A DNA stretch of 64,000 nucleotides from Aromatoleum tolulyticum. GTDB lineage: Bacteria > Pseudomonadota > Gammaproteobacteria > Burkholderiales > Rhodocyclaceae. Shown piece after piece: positions 26,610-35,070 of the stretch; position 1 is the stretch's first letter; each line of letters begins with the position of its first letter. The notes beneath the pieces are model-generated. The model saw only the letters and a list, made by a program, of their open reading frames with translations, ran no database searches and was not told the origin of the DNA. The translations under genes were made by a program, and so were the position numbers. Location: assembly GCF_900156155.1 (NCBI RefSeq), contig NZ_FTMD01000010.1:124001-188000 (forward strand), given 5' to 3'.

Positions 26610-27350
26610 ATGCGGGTTGAAACCATGCTGCGCGACCACCTCGACCTGCCGGTGGAGATGCTGCCGCAGCCCGACGAGACGACCTGCGGGCCGACCTGCC
26701 TGCACGCAATCTATCGCTACTGGGGGCGGGAGGAACGCCTCCGGGACGTCATCGAACGCACCAGCAAGCTCCAGCGCGGCGGCACCGTTGCCGTCTTCCT
26801 CGCCTGCGATGCGCTGCGGCAGGGCTTCGAGGCAACCATCTACACCTACAACCTGCAGGTGTTCGACCCCACGTGGTTCGCTCCGGGGGCAGACCTGAGC
26901 GACCGCCTGCTGAGCCAGCGCATGGAAAAGGTGGATGACCCGCGCGTTCAGGAAGTGACCGCGGGTTACCTCGACTTCCTGAGCCTCGGCGGGCGTTTGC
27001 GGCTGAAGGACCTGTCCCGCTACCTCCTGCGCGGCCTGATGCGCCGCGGGGTTCCGATCCTGACCGGCCTGAGTTCGACATATCTGTATCGCACGCGGCG
27101 CGAATACGGGCCGCAGGACCTTCCCGACGACATCCGCGGCACCCCTGGCGGCCATTTCGTCGTCCTGTCGGGCTACGACCGCCCGCGCCGCACCGTGCGC
27201 GTGTCGGACCCCTACGGACCGCACCCTTATGGGCCGTCGCGCGATTACTGGCTCGGCATCGACCGTGCCGTGGGGGCGATCCTGCTCGGCATCGTCACCC
27301 ACGATGCGAACCTGCTCGTGATCCGCCCGCCGGGCGGAAAGCGCACATGA
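26610..27350 (+). CDS. Peptidase C39-like papain-fold protein of an amidoligase cluster
   Basis: A 246-residue cytoplasmic protein. The putative triad is C26 (TTCGPTC), H182 (GGHFVVLSGYD) and D200 (VSDPYG), the pattern of C39-like papain-fold peptidases. There is no ABC transporter or signal peptide, unlike bacteriocin-processing C39 proteins. It opens a chain of four genes joined by ATGA overlaps with an ATP-grasp ligase, a GCS2 ligase and an N-formylglutamate amidohydrolase. This suggests it cleaves or transfers a peptide or amide made by the ligases. The start is weak: no clear ribosome-binding site, and a second ATG at codon 6. Confidence 0.72.
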   Translation: MRVETMLRDHLDLPVEMLPQPDETTCGPTCLHAIYRYWGREERLRDVIERTSKLQRGGTVAVFLACDALRQGFEATIYTYNLQVFDPTWFAPGADLSDRLLSQRMEKVDDPRVQEVTAGYLDFLSLGGRLRLKDLSRYLLRGLMRRGVPILTGLSSTYLYRTRREYGPQDLPDDIRGTPGGHFVVLSGYDRPRRTVRVSDPYGPHPYGPSRDYWLGIDRAVGAILLGIVTHDANLLVIRPPGGKRT

Positions 27351-28816
27351 GCATACTGGTCGTCGTCAGCACCCCCAAGGACTGGCCGCTGGCGATGCCC
27401 GACGTCTGCGTCGTTTCCGCCCGCGACTATCTGATCGATCCAGCGTGTGCCGGCCACGGCGTAACGCAGGTCTTCAACCTGTGCCGTTCCTACCGCTACC
27501 AGAGCCTGGGCTACTACGTATCGCTGCTGGCCGAGGCGCGCAGCCAGAAACCCCTGCCCGGCGTCACGACGATCGAGGACCTGCAGTCGCAGAACCTCGT
27601 GCGTCTGCTCACCTCCGATCTGCACGGCCTGATCCAGGTCGCGCTCGCCCCGATCAAATCGGACACCTTCACGCTGAGCATCTATTTCGGGCGCAATCTC
27701 GCCGAACGCTACGACCCGCTCAGCCGCCAGATCTTCAACCTGCTGCAGGCCCCCTTCCTGCAGGCGAACTTCGTGCGCAAGAACGACGCATGGCACGTAC
27801 AGAGCGTCACGCCCATCGCCATCGGGGAGATCCCGCCGCCGCACCAGAGCTTCATGATCGAAGCGGCGCGCGCCTACTTCTCCGGCCGCTGGCCCCGCCC
27901 GCGACGCCGCTACCTGCCGCGCTTCACGCTGGCGATCCTGCGCGACCCCGACAACACCCAGCCCGCCTCCAACCCGGCCGCCATCCGCAAGTTCGAGAAG
28001 GCCGCACGCGCCCTGGGCCTCGCGACCGAAATCATCGGGCGGCAGGACCTCGCACGCCTGCCGCAGTTCGACGCACTCTTCATCCGCGACAACACCTTCA
28101 TCAACCACTACACCTACCGCTTCTCGCGCCACGCGGCGGCCGAAGGCCTCGTCGTGATCGACGACCCGGTCTCGATCCTGCGCTGCAACAACAAGGTTTA
28201 TCTCGCCGAACTGCTGCCGCAGCACAACATCCCGATCCCGAAGACGCTGCTCGTGCATCGCGGCAACGTGCAGGACATCGTCCCTACCCTGGGCCTGCCC
28301 TGCGTGCTCAAGCAGCCGGACAGCTGCCTGTCGATCGGCGTCGTGAAGGCCGAGACGCTCGAGGAACTCAACGCGCAGGTCGCGCACCTGCTGGAGAAGT
28401 CCGAGCTGATCGTCGCGCAGGAATACCTGCCCACCGCGTTCGACTGGCGCGTCGGCATCCTCGACCGGCGCCTGCTGTTCGTGTGCAAGTACCACATGGC
28501 ACGCGGGCACTGGCAGATCATCCGCCGCGACGCCGAGCACGACACCTACGAGGAGGGCCCCACCACCGCCCTTTCGCTCGATGAAGCCCCGCCGGACGTC
28601 CTGCGCACCGCCCTGCGCGCGGCCAACCTGATCGGCGACGGTTTCTACGGCGTGGACCTCAAGAAGGTCGGCGAGCGCTGCTGCGTGATCGAGGTGAACG
28701 ACAACCCCAACGTCGACGCCGGCAACGAGGACGGGGTGCTCAAGGACGCCCTCTATCATCATGTGATGGACGTGTTCGCGACGCGCCTCGAACACCACAC
28801 GGGGCACATGACATGA
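27347..28816 (+). CDS. RimK-like ATP-grasp ligase with RLAN N-terminal domain
   Basis: A 489-residue protein. Residues about 1-160 match the RLAN domain found only before certain RimK-like ligases (SILVVVSTPKDWP; CRSYRYQSLGYYVSLLAEAR). The ATP-grasp part, about 195-480, has NNKVYLAELLPQHNIPIPKT, PCVLKQPDSCLSIGV and the metal-binding EVNDNPNVDAG. Such enzymes activate a carboxylate with ATP and join it to an amine, often adding glutamate or other amino acids to a peptide. The start overlaps the previous stop (ATGA). Substrate unknown. Confidence 0.82.
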   Translation: MSILVVVSTPKDWPLAMPDVCVVSARDYLIDPACAGHGVTQVFNLCRSYRYQSLGYYVSLLAEARSQKPLPGVTTIEDLQSQNLVRLLTSDLHGLIQVALAPIKSDTFTLSIYFGRNLAERYDPLSRQIFNLLQAPFLQANFVRKNDAWHVQSVTPIAIGEIPPPHQSFMIEAARAYFSGRWPRPRRRYLPRFTLAILRDPDNTQPASNPAAIRKFEKAARALGLATEIIGRQDLARLPQFDALFIRDNTFINHYTYRFSRHAAAEGLVVIDDPVSILRCNNKVYLAELLPQHNIPIPKTLLVHRGNVQDIVPTLGLPCVLKQPDSCLSIGVVKAETLEELNAQVAHLLEKSELIVAQEYLPTAFDWRVGILDRRLLFVCKYHMARGHWQIIRRDAEHDTYEEGPTTALSLDEAPPDVLRTALRAANLIGDGFYGVDLKKVGERCCVIEVNDNPNVDAGNEDGVLKDALYHHVMDVFATRLEHHTGHMT

Positions 28817-30066
28817 CCTGCACCGCGCTGCCGCTGAAGGCTTTCGCCGCATGCGGCATCGAGCTCGAATACATGATCGTCGACCGCGACACCCTCGCGG
28901 TGCAACCGATCGCCGACAGCCTGCTGCGCGACGCCGACGGCCGCCAGCTCGCCGAAGTCGCGCGCGGCGAGCTGGCGTGGTCCAACGAGCTCGTGCTGCA
29001 TGTCGTGGAACTCAAGAACGTGCGACCGAGCGCAAGCCTGGACGCACTGGTGCCGCGCTTCCAGGCCGAGATCGGCCGTATCGACGCCGAACTCGCCCGC
29101 CACAACGCCCGGCTGATGCCCACCGCGATGCATCCATGGATGGACCCGGCACACGAGACCCGCGTGTGGCCGCACGACAACGCGGCGATCTACCGCAGCT
29201 TCGACCGCATCTTCGACTGCCGCCAGCACGGCTGGGCCAACCTCCAGAGCATGCACGTGAACCTGCCCTTCGGCGATGACGGGGAGTTCGCCCGCCTGCA
29301 CGCGGCGGTGCGCGTGCTGCTGCCGCTGCTGCCCGCGATCGCCGCAAGCTCGCCCGTCGCCGAAGGGCAGCGCCGCCGTGAGCTCGACTTCCGCATGGAG
29401 TCCTACCGCTTCCACCCGATGCGCGTGCCCGCGCTGATGGGCAGCGTGATTCCCGACAACGCGGCGAGTCGCGCCGAATACGAAGCCACGGTGCTCGCGC
29501 CGATGTACCGCGACATCGCCCCCCTCGACATCGAAGGGGTCATGCAACACGAATGGCTGAACGCCCGCGCCGCGATCCCTCGCTTCGACCGCAGCGCGCT
29601 GGAGATCCGCGTCATCGACGTGCAGGAATGCCCGCAGGCGGATCTGGCGATCGCCGCCGCGACCACCGCCGTCACGCAGGCCCTGTACGAAAACCGCTGG
29701 AGTCCGCTCGACGCGCAGCAGGCGATCGACACCACGACGCTCGCGGCAATCCTGCTCGACACGATCCGCGACGCGGACCGCGCGGTGATCGCCGATCCCG
29801 CCTATCTCGCACTGTTCGGCGTCCGCGGCGGTGGCTGCGAGGCGCGCGAACTCTGGCGCCATCTCATCGACGCCTGCGCGGACCATCCGCTGCTCACGCC
29901 GGCGACACGGCCCGTGCTCGACACCATCCTCGCGCACGGCCCCCTTGCGCGTCGCATTCTCGCGGCACTGGGCGAGCCCTTCGACCGCGCGCGCCTCGCG
30001 GTCGTGTACCGCCAACTATGCGACTGCCTGGCCGCCGGCCGACTGTTCACGGGATGCGAGCGATGA
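28813..30066 (+). CDS. GCS2-family carboxylate-amine ligase
   Basis: A 417-residue glutamate-cysteine-ligase-type protein (glutamine-synthetase fold). It begins with the ATP/Mg motif GIELEYMIVD, followed by ELVLHVVELKNVRP, NLQSMHVNLPFGDD and LDFRMESYRFHP. Family members ligate an amino acid to the gamma-carboxyl of glutamate or related acids. This one is not a standard GshA because of its company. It overlaps both neighbours by ATGA and should act on the same product as the ATP-grasp ligase. Substrate unknown. Confidence 0.8.
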   Translation: MTCTALPLKAFAACGIELEYMIVDRDTLAVQPIADSLLRDADGRQLAEVARGELAWSNELVLHVVELKNVRPSASLDALVPRFQAEIGRIDAELARHNARLMPTAMHPWMDPAHETRVWPHDNAAIYRSFDRIFDCRQHGWANLQSMHVNLPFGDDGEFARLHAAVRVLLPLLPAIAASSPVAEGQRRRELDFRMESYRFHPMRVPALMGSVIPDNAASRAEYEATVLAPMYRDIAPLDIEGVMQHEWLNARAAIPRFDRSALEIRVIDVQECPQADLAIAAATTAVTQALYENRWSPLDAQQAIDTTTLAAILLDTIRDADRAVIADPAYLALFGVRGGGCEARELWRHLIDACADHPLLTPATRPVLDTILAHGPLARRILAALGEPFDRARLAVVYRQLCDCLAAGRLFTGCER

Positions 30067-30791
30067 CCGGCGCGGGCAACGGCCACAGCTTCCTGATCAC
30101 CTGCGAGCACGGCGGCAACCGCGTTCCACCGCGCTACCGCGATTGCCTCGCCGGGCACGAGGCGCTGCTCGCGAGCCATCGCGGCTACGATCCCGGCGCA
30201 CTCGCAATGGCACGCGACCTCGCGCACGAACTGCAGGCGTCGCTGATCTATGCGACAACCAGCCGCCTGCTCGTGGACCTCAACCGCACGCGGGGCCACC
30301 CGGGCCTGCACTGCGAAACCATCCGTGCGCAGCCGGAAGCAACGCGGTGCGAAATCATCGACAGGTACTACCTGCCCTTCCGCACCCGCGCCGAACGGCT
30401 CATCGCAGCAGAGGTCGCCGCGGGCCGCCGCGTGATCCACGTCTCCAGCCACAGCTTCACGCCCGTTCTCGACGGCGTCGTGCGCCGGGCCGATGTCGGC
30501 CTGCTCTACGACCCCTCCCGCCCGGGCGAAACCGCACTGTGCGCCGAATGGCTCGCGTGCCTGCGCCGCCGCTCGCCCGCGCTCACGGTGCGCCGCAACT
30601 ACCCGTACACGGGCAAGTCCGACGGCCTCACGGCCTACCTGCGGCGCTGCTTCCCGGCCGAGCTCTACGTCGGCGTCGAACTCGAACTCAACCAGCGCCT
30701 CATCAGGCCCAGGCAGCGCGCGTGGCGCGACCTGCGAGCCGATGTCGTCGCCGCGCTGCGAGAGGCGCTCGGTCGCCCCGCGCCGCGCTGA
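30063..30791 (+). CDS. N-formylglutamate amidohydrolase family protein
   Basis: A 242-residue protein of the FGase (HutG-like zinc hydrolase) family. It has LITCEHGGNRVPP near the start, the conserved DLNRTRG, HVSSHSFTPVL and VELELNQRL. Known members cleave an N-acyl or formyl group from glutamate. In this setting it may remove a blocking group from, or hydrolyse, a ligase product. The ATG at 30063 overlaps the GCS2 stop; another in-frame ATG at 30054 is possible. It ends the ATGA-linked chain. Confidence 0.8.
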   Translation: MTGAGNGHSFLITCEHGGNRVPPRYRDCLAGHEALLASHRGYDPGALAMARDLAHELQASLIYATTSRLLVDLNRTRGHPGLHCETIRAQPEATRCEIIDRYYLPFRTRAERLIAAEVAAGRRVIHVSSHSFTPVLDGVVRRADVGLLYDPSRPGETALCAEWLACLRRRSPALTVRRNYPYTGKSDGLTAYLRRCFPAELYVGVELELNQRLIRPRQRAWRDLRADVVAALREALGRPAPR

Positions 30792-30842
30792 CGCGAGCGG
30801 CGACAACATCCTGCAACCACCCACCCAGCGGAGGAGTCATCC

Positions 30843-31226
30843 ATGGCATTCATGCTCAAGATCCAGTGGGACATCAAGGTCGGACGCGAGGCCGATTTCC
30901 GCGCCAACCAGGCGGCGCTGTGCAAGGTGATGCTCGATCACCCCGGCGTGATCTGCTACCACGCCGATTACCCCTCATCCCGCGTGAGCCAGTGGACCGA
31001 GATCTACGCGACCGACGCGGCGTTCGAGGCGCATCTTGCCAATGAAAAAGGCCGGGTGCCGCTGGCGACCCTGATCGACGCCTGCGACAAGATCACCTGC
31101 CAGTGCTGGGGCAACCCGAACGCACGCTCGAAGGAGATCCTTGCGGGATTCGGGACGACGTATCAAGAGACGGCGGAAAACGCCTTCGTACTGAATCCAC
31201 GGGCCGACAAGGACTCGCGCATCTGA
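30843..31226 (+). CDS. ABM-like dimeric alpha/beta-barrel protein
   Basis: A 127-residue protein with the look of a small antibiotic-biosynthesis-monooxygenase-type fold. It begins FMLKIQWDIKVGREADF and has ICYHADYP and QWTEIYATDAAFEAHLANE, the usual beta strand plus helix pattern. GGAGGAG lies eight bases before the ATG. It follows the FGase-type gene after 51 bp on the same strand and might belong to the same transcript. The enzymatic role is unknown; many such proteins are small oxygenases or isomerases. Confidence 0.6.
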   Translation: MAFMLKIQWDIKVGREADFRANQAALCKVMLDHPGVICYHADYPSSRVSQWTEIYATDAAFEAHLANEKGRVPLATLIDACDKITCQCWGNPNARSKEILAGFGTTYQETAENAFVLNPRADKDSRI

Positions 31227-31316
31227 TCCGGCGCCGCCGGCGCTCCGTCCGGCGGGCGGTCCGGATCGCGGGCAGATCGGGCCGCTGCGCGGAACGCACC
31301 GGCCTGCCCGGCTGCA

Positions 31317-31784
31317 TCAGCGCCGTTCGTCGTCGCGATCCCACCAGCGGCGGTCGCCATCGTCATCGCCCCGGCGGTCGCGCCGGCGATCGTCATCGTC
31401 GTCGCCCCGGCGGTCGCCGTCGCGGTCGCGGCGACGCTCCCGTTCGCGTTCCCGTTCCGAGCGGCGCTGGTCGTCACGGTCCCAGCGTCGATCGTCGCGA
31501 TCACGGTCGCCGCGCCATTCGTCCCTGCGGCCCTTGTAGCGGATTTCACGCGGGTAGTGGCTGCGGGGCAACTCCACCCACGGGCCGGATCGGGAGCTCG
31601 CATAGCGCCAGCGGGTATTCTCGTAAACGTAGTAATAGCCGCGGTAGTAGTAATACGGCTCCGCGTCGAATTCAACGATGGTCGGCAGGGCCGGCGCGAC
31701 GACCACCGCGCCGCGCGGAGGCGTCACGACACAGGCACTAAGCACGAGGGCCGCGAGCAACGCGATTGCGAGCTTCCTGTACAT
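31317..31784 (-). CDS. Lipoprotein with Asp/Arg-rich tail
   Basis: A 155-residue lipoprotein: signal MYRKLAIALLAALVLSAC with lipobox LSAC, cysteine 18 lipidated. Residues about 42-56 are Tyr-rich (EPYYYYRGYYYVYENTRW), a pattern of small YXGX-type outer-membrane lipoproteins. The last 65 residues are almost only D, R, E and G, with repeats such as RRGDDDGDRR and RRGDDDDDRR. The DNA has matching internal repeats at 31363-31383 and 31399-31419. Function unknown; the tail would bind metal ions or acid/base surfaces. Confidence 0.65.
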   Translation of the reverse strand: MYRKLAIALLAALVLSACVVTPPRGAVVVAPALPTIVEFDAEPYYYYRGYYYVYENTRWRYASSRSGPWVELPRSHYPREIRYKGRRDEWRGDRDRDDRRWDRDDQRRSERERERERRRDRDGDRRGDDDDDRRRDRRGDDDGDRRWWDRDDERR

Positions 31785-31911
31785 TTGAATTCTCCCGAAC
31801 GGATGGGACTCCGGATCGCCGGAGGCTTGCGTCGACTTGGCAGGTCGGTAAGCCGAAACATTACAGCCGAATATTATCCTCTTGCCCGGAACGATCGCAC
31901 GTTTCCAAACG

Positions 31912-33090
31912 TCACGCCTGCCGCCGCGCGAGCAGCAGCAGGTTGCGCGGCGTGAGCGAGCGGGCGCAGAAGGTGCCCGCCTGCACGTCGAAGCCCGCCT
32001 CCTCCAACCCCAGCGCGAGGTCCATCACCAGCCACACTTCGAGCGCACGGCGGAAGGCGTGGCGGATCACTTCGAGGCGGCGGACTTCGGCGCGGCGCCG
32101 CTCGCCGACGGCGAGCCAGTGCTCCCAGTCCGACGCCGCCGGCAGGCGCAGCCCTTCGCGCGCCGCCAGCGCCCGGCAGTAGCCGGCGAAGTCGAGCGAC
32201 AGCCACGACGCGGGCACGGGCTTGAAACTGCGCACCGCTTCGCCCTCGATTTCGTTGCGCAGCGCGATGAAGCCCAGCTTCCACGCCTGGTCGCGCGCAA
32301 GGCGCGCACGCACGTTGCGCGGCGCGGTGACGGTCTCGGTGACCGCCAGGCGCAGCGCACGCTCGTCGAGCGCCAGCGTGGCGGCACGGCTCAGGGACCG
32401 GTAACGGTCACCCGCGCCGAGGTGATAGCAGCACGGCGCGATGCGGTAGCTGTGCGCATGATCGTGCGCCGCGTGACGGACCAGCGTGCGATGCAGCTCG
32501 CCGCAGGCATGCAGTGCGACGACGGCGTGGCCGTGCACATGGCGGCGGGCGCCCTCGTCCAGCGCATCGCCGCACGTCACGCGCTGTTCCACCCCGCTCC
32601 CCTCGGCGAGCCGCTCCGCGGCCCGGCACAGCGCCGAATCGATCTCCAGCAGACGCACGGGCACCCGGTCGAGGAGCGCCAACCGCCGCCCCAGATGCCC
32701 CTTGCCCGCACACCACTCCAGCACCGGCGCACCGGCGGCCGGCCCGTGCGCGGCGAAGGCGTCGATCTGCGCGAGCTTGCGGCCGGGGATGAACAGGTCG
32801 GCACGCGGGTCGCGCGGCGGCAAGTCGCGCGCGGTGAGCTGCCGCACGGTGCACAGCGCTTCCAGCGTGTCGACGACGGGCAGGCGCGGCGCGAGCCACG
32901 CGCGACAGGCGTCGGGATCGACGATGAAACGCTCGAGCGTCGCCTCGTCGAGCCCGAGCACCGCATCGGCGAGTGCCGGCTGCGCCTCGCACCAGGCGGG
33001 CCGCCGCACCTGGAAAGGCGACGGACGCCAGAACGCCTCGTGCGCGTGCAGCTCCGATTGCAGTTCGAGAAGGCGCTCGCGGTGATTCAT
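31912..33090 (-). CDS. SAM-dependent methyltransferase-like protein (METTL25-type domain)
   Basis: A 392-residue soluble protein. A Rossmann-fold methyltransferase motif I (VLEWCAGKGHLGRRL) lies near residue 135. It is followed by LLEIDSALC, VVALHACGELH and a PCCYH element, as in the methyltransf_32 family. The substrate is unknown. I start it at the ATG at 33090, where the family-like sequence begins; a frame extension to 33153 is possible and neither start has a clear ribosome-binding site. It stands alone, divergent from the glutathione S-transferase gene. Confidence 0.68.
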   Translation of the reverse strand: MNHRERLLELQSELHAHEAFWRPSPFQVRRPAWCEAQPALADAVLGLDEATLERFIVDPDACRAWLAPRLPVVDTLEALCTVRQLTARDLPPRDPRADLFIPGRKLAQIDAFAAHGPAAGAPVLEWCAGKGHLGRRLALLDRVPVRLLEIDSALCRAAERLAEGSGVEQRVTCGDALDEGARRHVHGHAVVALHACGELHRTLVRHAAHDHAHSYRIAPCCYHLGAGDRYRSLSRAATLALDERALRLAVTETVTAPRNVRARLARDQAWKLGFIALRNEIEGEAVRSFKPVPASWLSLDFAGYCRALAAREGLRLPAASDWEHWLAVGERRRAEVRRLEVIRHAFRRALEVWLVMDLALGLEEAGFDVQAGTFCARSLTPRNLLLLARRQA

Positions 33091-33373
33091 GCAGTACGGC
33101 GGGAGGTGATTGCAGAGGCGCGAGTATCGCAAACTCCCGTGCTTCGCGGGCAAGCATGCGTGGCGTCCACCTCATGCGATTGCCACGGGCACGACTGGCG
33201 CGTAGGCTCTGCGGAACCCCGCACACGATCCGGCGGTCATTGCCGCATGTCCGGACACCGCCGCCGGCGGGCGTTCACGGACATCCGAGTCACCGGAAGC
33301 CGCACCGCAGCGCATGCACGCGCACGACGCGGCCTCCCCTGAATTCCCCCTCACCCGGTCAAGGAGCCCATCA

Positions 33374-33979
33374 ATGAAGCTGTTTTTGAAACCCGGTGCA
33401 TGCTCGCTTTCTCCCCACATCGTCCTCGAGGAAGCCGGCCTGAAGTACGAGACGGAGGTCGTCGACCTGCAGACGAAGGTCACCGCATCGGGCGCGGATT
33501 ACTGGAAGATCAACCCCAAGGGCTACGTTCCCGCACTGCAGCTCGATAACGGCGACGTGATCACGGAAGGCCCGGCGATCATCCAGTACCTCGCCGACCA
33601 GGTGCCGGGCAAGAAGCTCGCCCCGGCCAACGGCACCATCGAGCGCTACACGCTTCAGGGCTGGCTCACCTTCATCGGCACCGAGATCCACAAGACCTTC
33701 AGCCCCTTCTTCAACCCGGCGACGCCCGCCGAGTGGAAGGCAATGTGCCGCGCGAACCTCGAACGCCGCTTCGGCTACGTGGCCGAACAGCTCGCCGGCA
33801 AGGACTACCTGATGGGCGCCGATTTCAGCGTCGCCGACGCCTACCTGTTCACGGTGATGGGCTGGGCGAAGTACATCGAGCTCGACCTGTCGCAGTGGCC
33901 CGCGCTCGCGGCCTACCAGGCTCGCGTCGCCGCCCGCCCGGCGGTCGTCGCGGCGATGAAGGCCGAAGGGCTGCTGTGA
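33374..33979 (+). CDS. Glutathione S-transferase, beta class
   Basis: A 201-residue protein. Its N-terminal thioredoxin-like domain begins MKLFLKPGACSLSPHIVLEE, with Cys10 at the beta-class active position. NPKGYVPAL and EGPAIIQYLAD follow, then a helical C-terminal domain with ADFSVADAYLF. It conjugates or exchanges glutathione on electrophiles in the cytoplasm. AAGGAG precedes the ATG. The glutathione peroxidase gene follows 79 bp later, after a strong hairpin, and may share the transcript. Confidence 0.88.
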   Translation: MKLFLKPGACSLSPHIVLEEAGLKYETEVVDLQTKVTASGADYWKINPKGYVPALQLDNGDVITEGPAIIQYLADQVPGKKLAPANGTIERYTLQGWLTFIGTEIHKTFSPFFNPATPAEWKAMCRANLERRFGYVAEQLAGKDYLMGADFSVADAYLFTVMGWAKYIELDLSQWPALAAYQARVAARPAVVAAMKAEGLL

Positions 33980-33995
33980 CAGCGTGACACCCCGC

Positions 33996-34017
33996 CCTCC
34001 CGGCTCCCGCCGGGAGG
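33996..34017 (+). other. Perfect 9-bp hairpin between gst and gpx genes
   Basis: CCTCCCGGC (33996-34004) and GCCGGGAGG (34009-34017) with the 4-base loop TCCC. There is no T run after it, so it is not a standard terminator. It could stabilise the upstream mRNA end or tune read-through into the peroxidase gene. Confidence 0.5.
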
Positions 34018-34058
34018 CATCGCCGCCGTGCGGCAGGCAGGATCCGGAGGGACAGATC

Positions 34059-34541
34059 ATGGATACGCAACTCAAGGACATCGCGGTCGAACGCCTCACC
34101 GGCGGAAGCACGACCATGAGCGAATACGCCGGCAAGGTGCTGCTGATCGTGAACACCGCCAGCCAGTGCGGCTTCACCCCGCACTATGCCGGGCTCGAAC
34201 AGCTCTACGAGAAGTACCGCGACCGCGGGCTGGTGGTGCTGGGCTTTCCGTGCAACCAGTTCGGCACGCAGGAACCGGGCGACGCCGCCGAGATTGCCGC
34301 GTTCTGCGAGACCAATTACGGCGTCAGCTTCCCGATGTTCGCCAAGATCGAGGTCAATGGCGACAACACCCACCCCCTCTTCGCCTGGCTCAAGACGCAC
34401 GCGAAAGGCGTGCTCGGCACCGAAGCGATCAAGTGGAACTTCACGAAATTCCTCGTCGATCGCAGCGGCACGCAGGTCGAGCGCTACGCATCGATGACGC
34501 CGCCGGAAGCCATCGCCGACGACATCGAAGCGCTGCTCTGA
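34059..34541 (+). CDS. Glutathione peroxidase family thiol peroxidase
   Basis: A 160-residue protein. The peroxidatic residue is Cys37 (NTASQCGFT), with FPCNQFGTQEPG and KWNFTKFLVD carrying the Gln, Trp and Asn of the catalytic tetrad. It has Cys in place of selenocysteine, as is usual in bacteria; a second Cys in the FPCNQF segment may act as resolving residue through thioredoxin. GGAGGG precedes the ATG. It reduces peroxides and fits with the adjacent glutathione S-transferase. Confidence 0.9.
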   Translation: MDTQLKDIAVERLTGGSTTMSEYAGKVLLIVNTASQCGFTPHYAGLEQLYEKYRDRGLVVLGFPCNQFGTQEPGDAAEIAAFCETNYGVSFPMFAKIEVNGDNTHPLFAWLKTHAKGVLGTEAIKWNFTKFLVDRSGTQVERYASMTPPEAIADDIEALL

Positions 34542-34633
34542 GGGCGACGCGGAGCCACGCCTTTGGCCGCAATGAACCGGCAGGATCCCGCGGGGATCGA
34601 AACGTCCACCAACATCCAACAATTCGTCCAGCC

Positions 34634-34999
34634 ATGAAGACATTCGACCACGGCAAGCTCGACCGTATCGTCGCCGAGGCCCGGCGCACCGCCGACACGC
34701 GCAGCGACGGCTACCGCGAACGCGCGCTGAAGATCTACCCGTGGATCTGCGGTCGCTGCGCGCGCGAATTCACCGTGACCAACCTGCGCGAGCTGACGGT
34801 GCATCACCGCGACCACAATCACGACAACAACCCGCCCGACGGCAGCAACTGGGAGCTGTTGTGCATCTACTGCCACGACAACGAACACCAGCGCCAGCTC
34901 GAAGCGCAGGCGGGCAGCTCGATCCAGACGGACAACGGCACGGTGTCGACACACAACCCGTTCGCCGACCTGAAGGCCTTGCTCGCCAAGGGCAAATGA
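34634..34999 (+). CDS. YajD-like HNH nuclease domain protein
   Basis: A 121-residue protein, similar in length and layout to E. coli YajD. It has a zinc-type CGRC pair, ELTVHHRDHNHDNN (HNH core), NWELLCIYCHDNEHQ with the second C-x-x-C, and a polar C-terminus. HNH proteins of this class are probably nucleases acting on DNA, but the physiological role is unknown. The ATG lacks a clear ribosome-binding site. It ends 71 bp before the stop of the convergent diguanylate cyclase gene. Confidence 0.8.
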   Translation: MKTFDHGKLDRIVAEARRTADTRSDGYRERALKIYPWICGRCAREFTVTNLRELTVHHRDHNHDNNPPDGSNWELLCIYCHDNEHQRQLEAQAGSSIQTDNGTVSTHNPFADLKALLAKGK

Positions 35000-35070
35000 G
35001 GGCAAGTGAGGGGAAGTGACCACCCCCGAGGCTGCTTCGCACGCGCGGGCGCTACCGCGCCGGTGCGCGC

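Noticed and set aside
31336-31470. Possible CRISPR or tandem-repeat array in the lipoprotein gene
   Set aside because: The repeats are short, imperfect and in frame, coding for a D/R-rich tail; there are no spacers of constant length.
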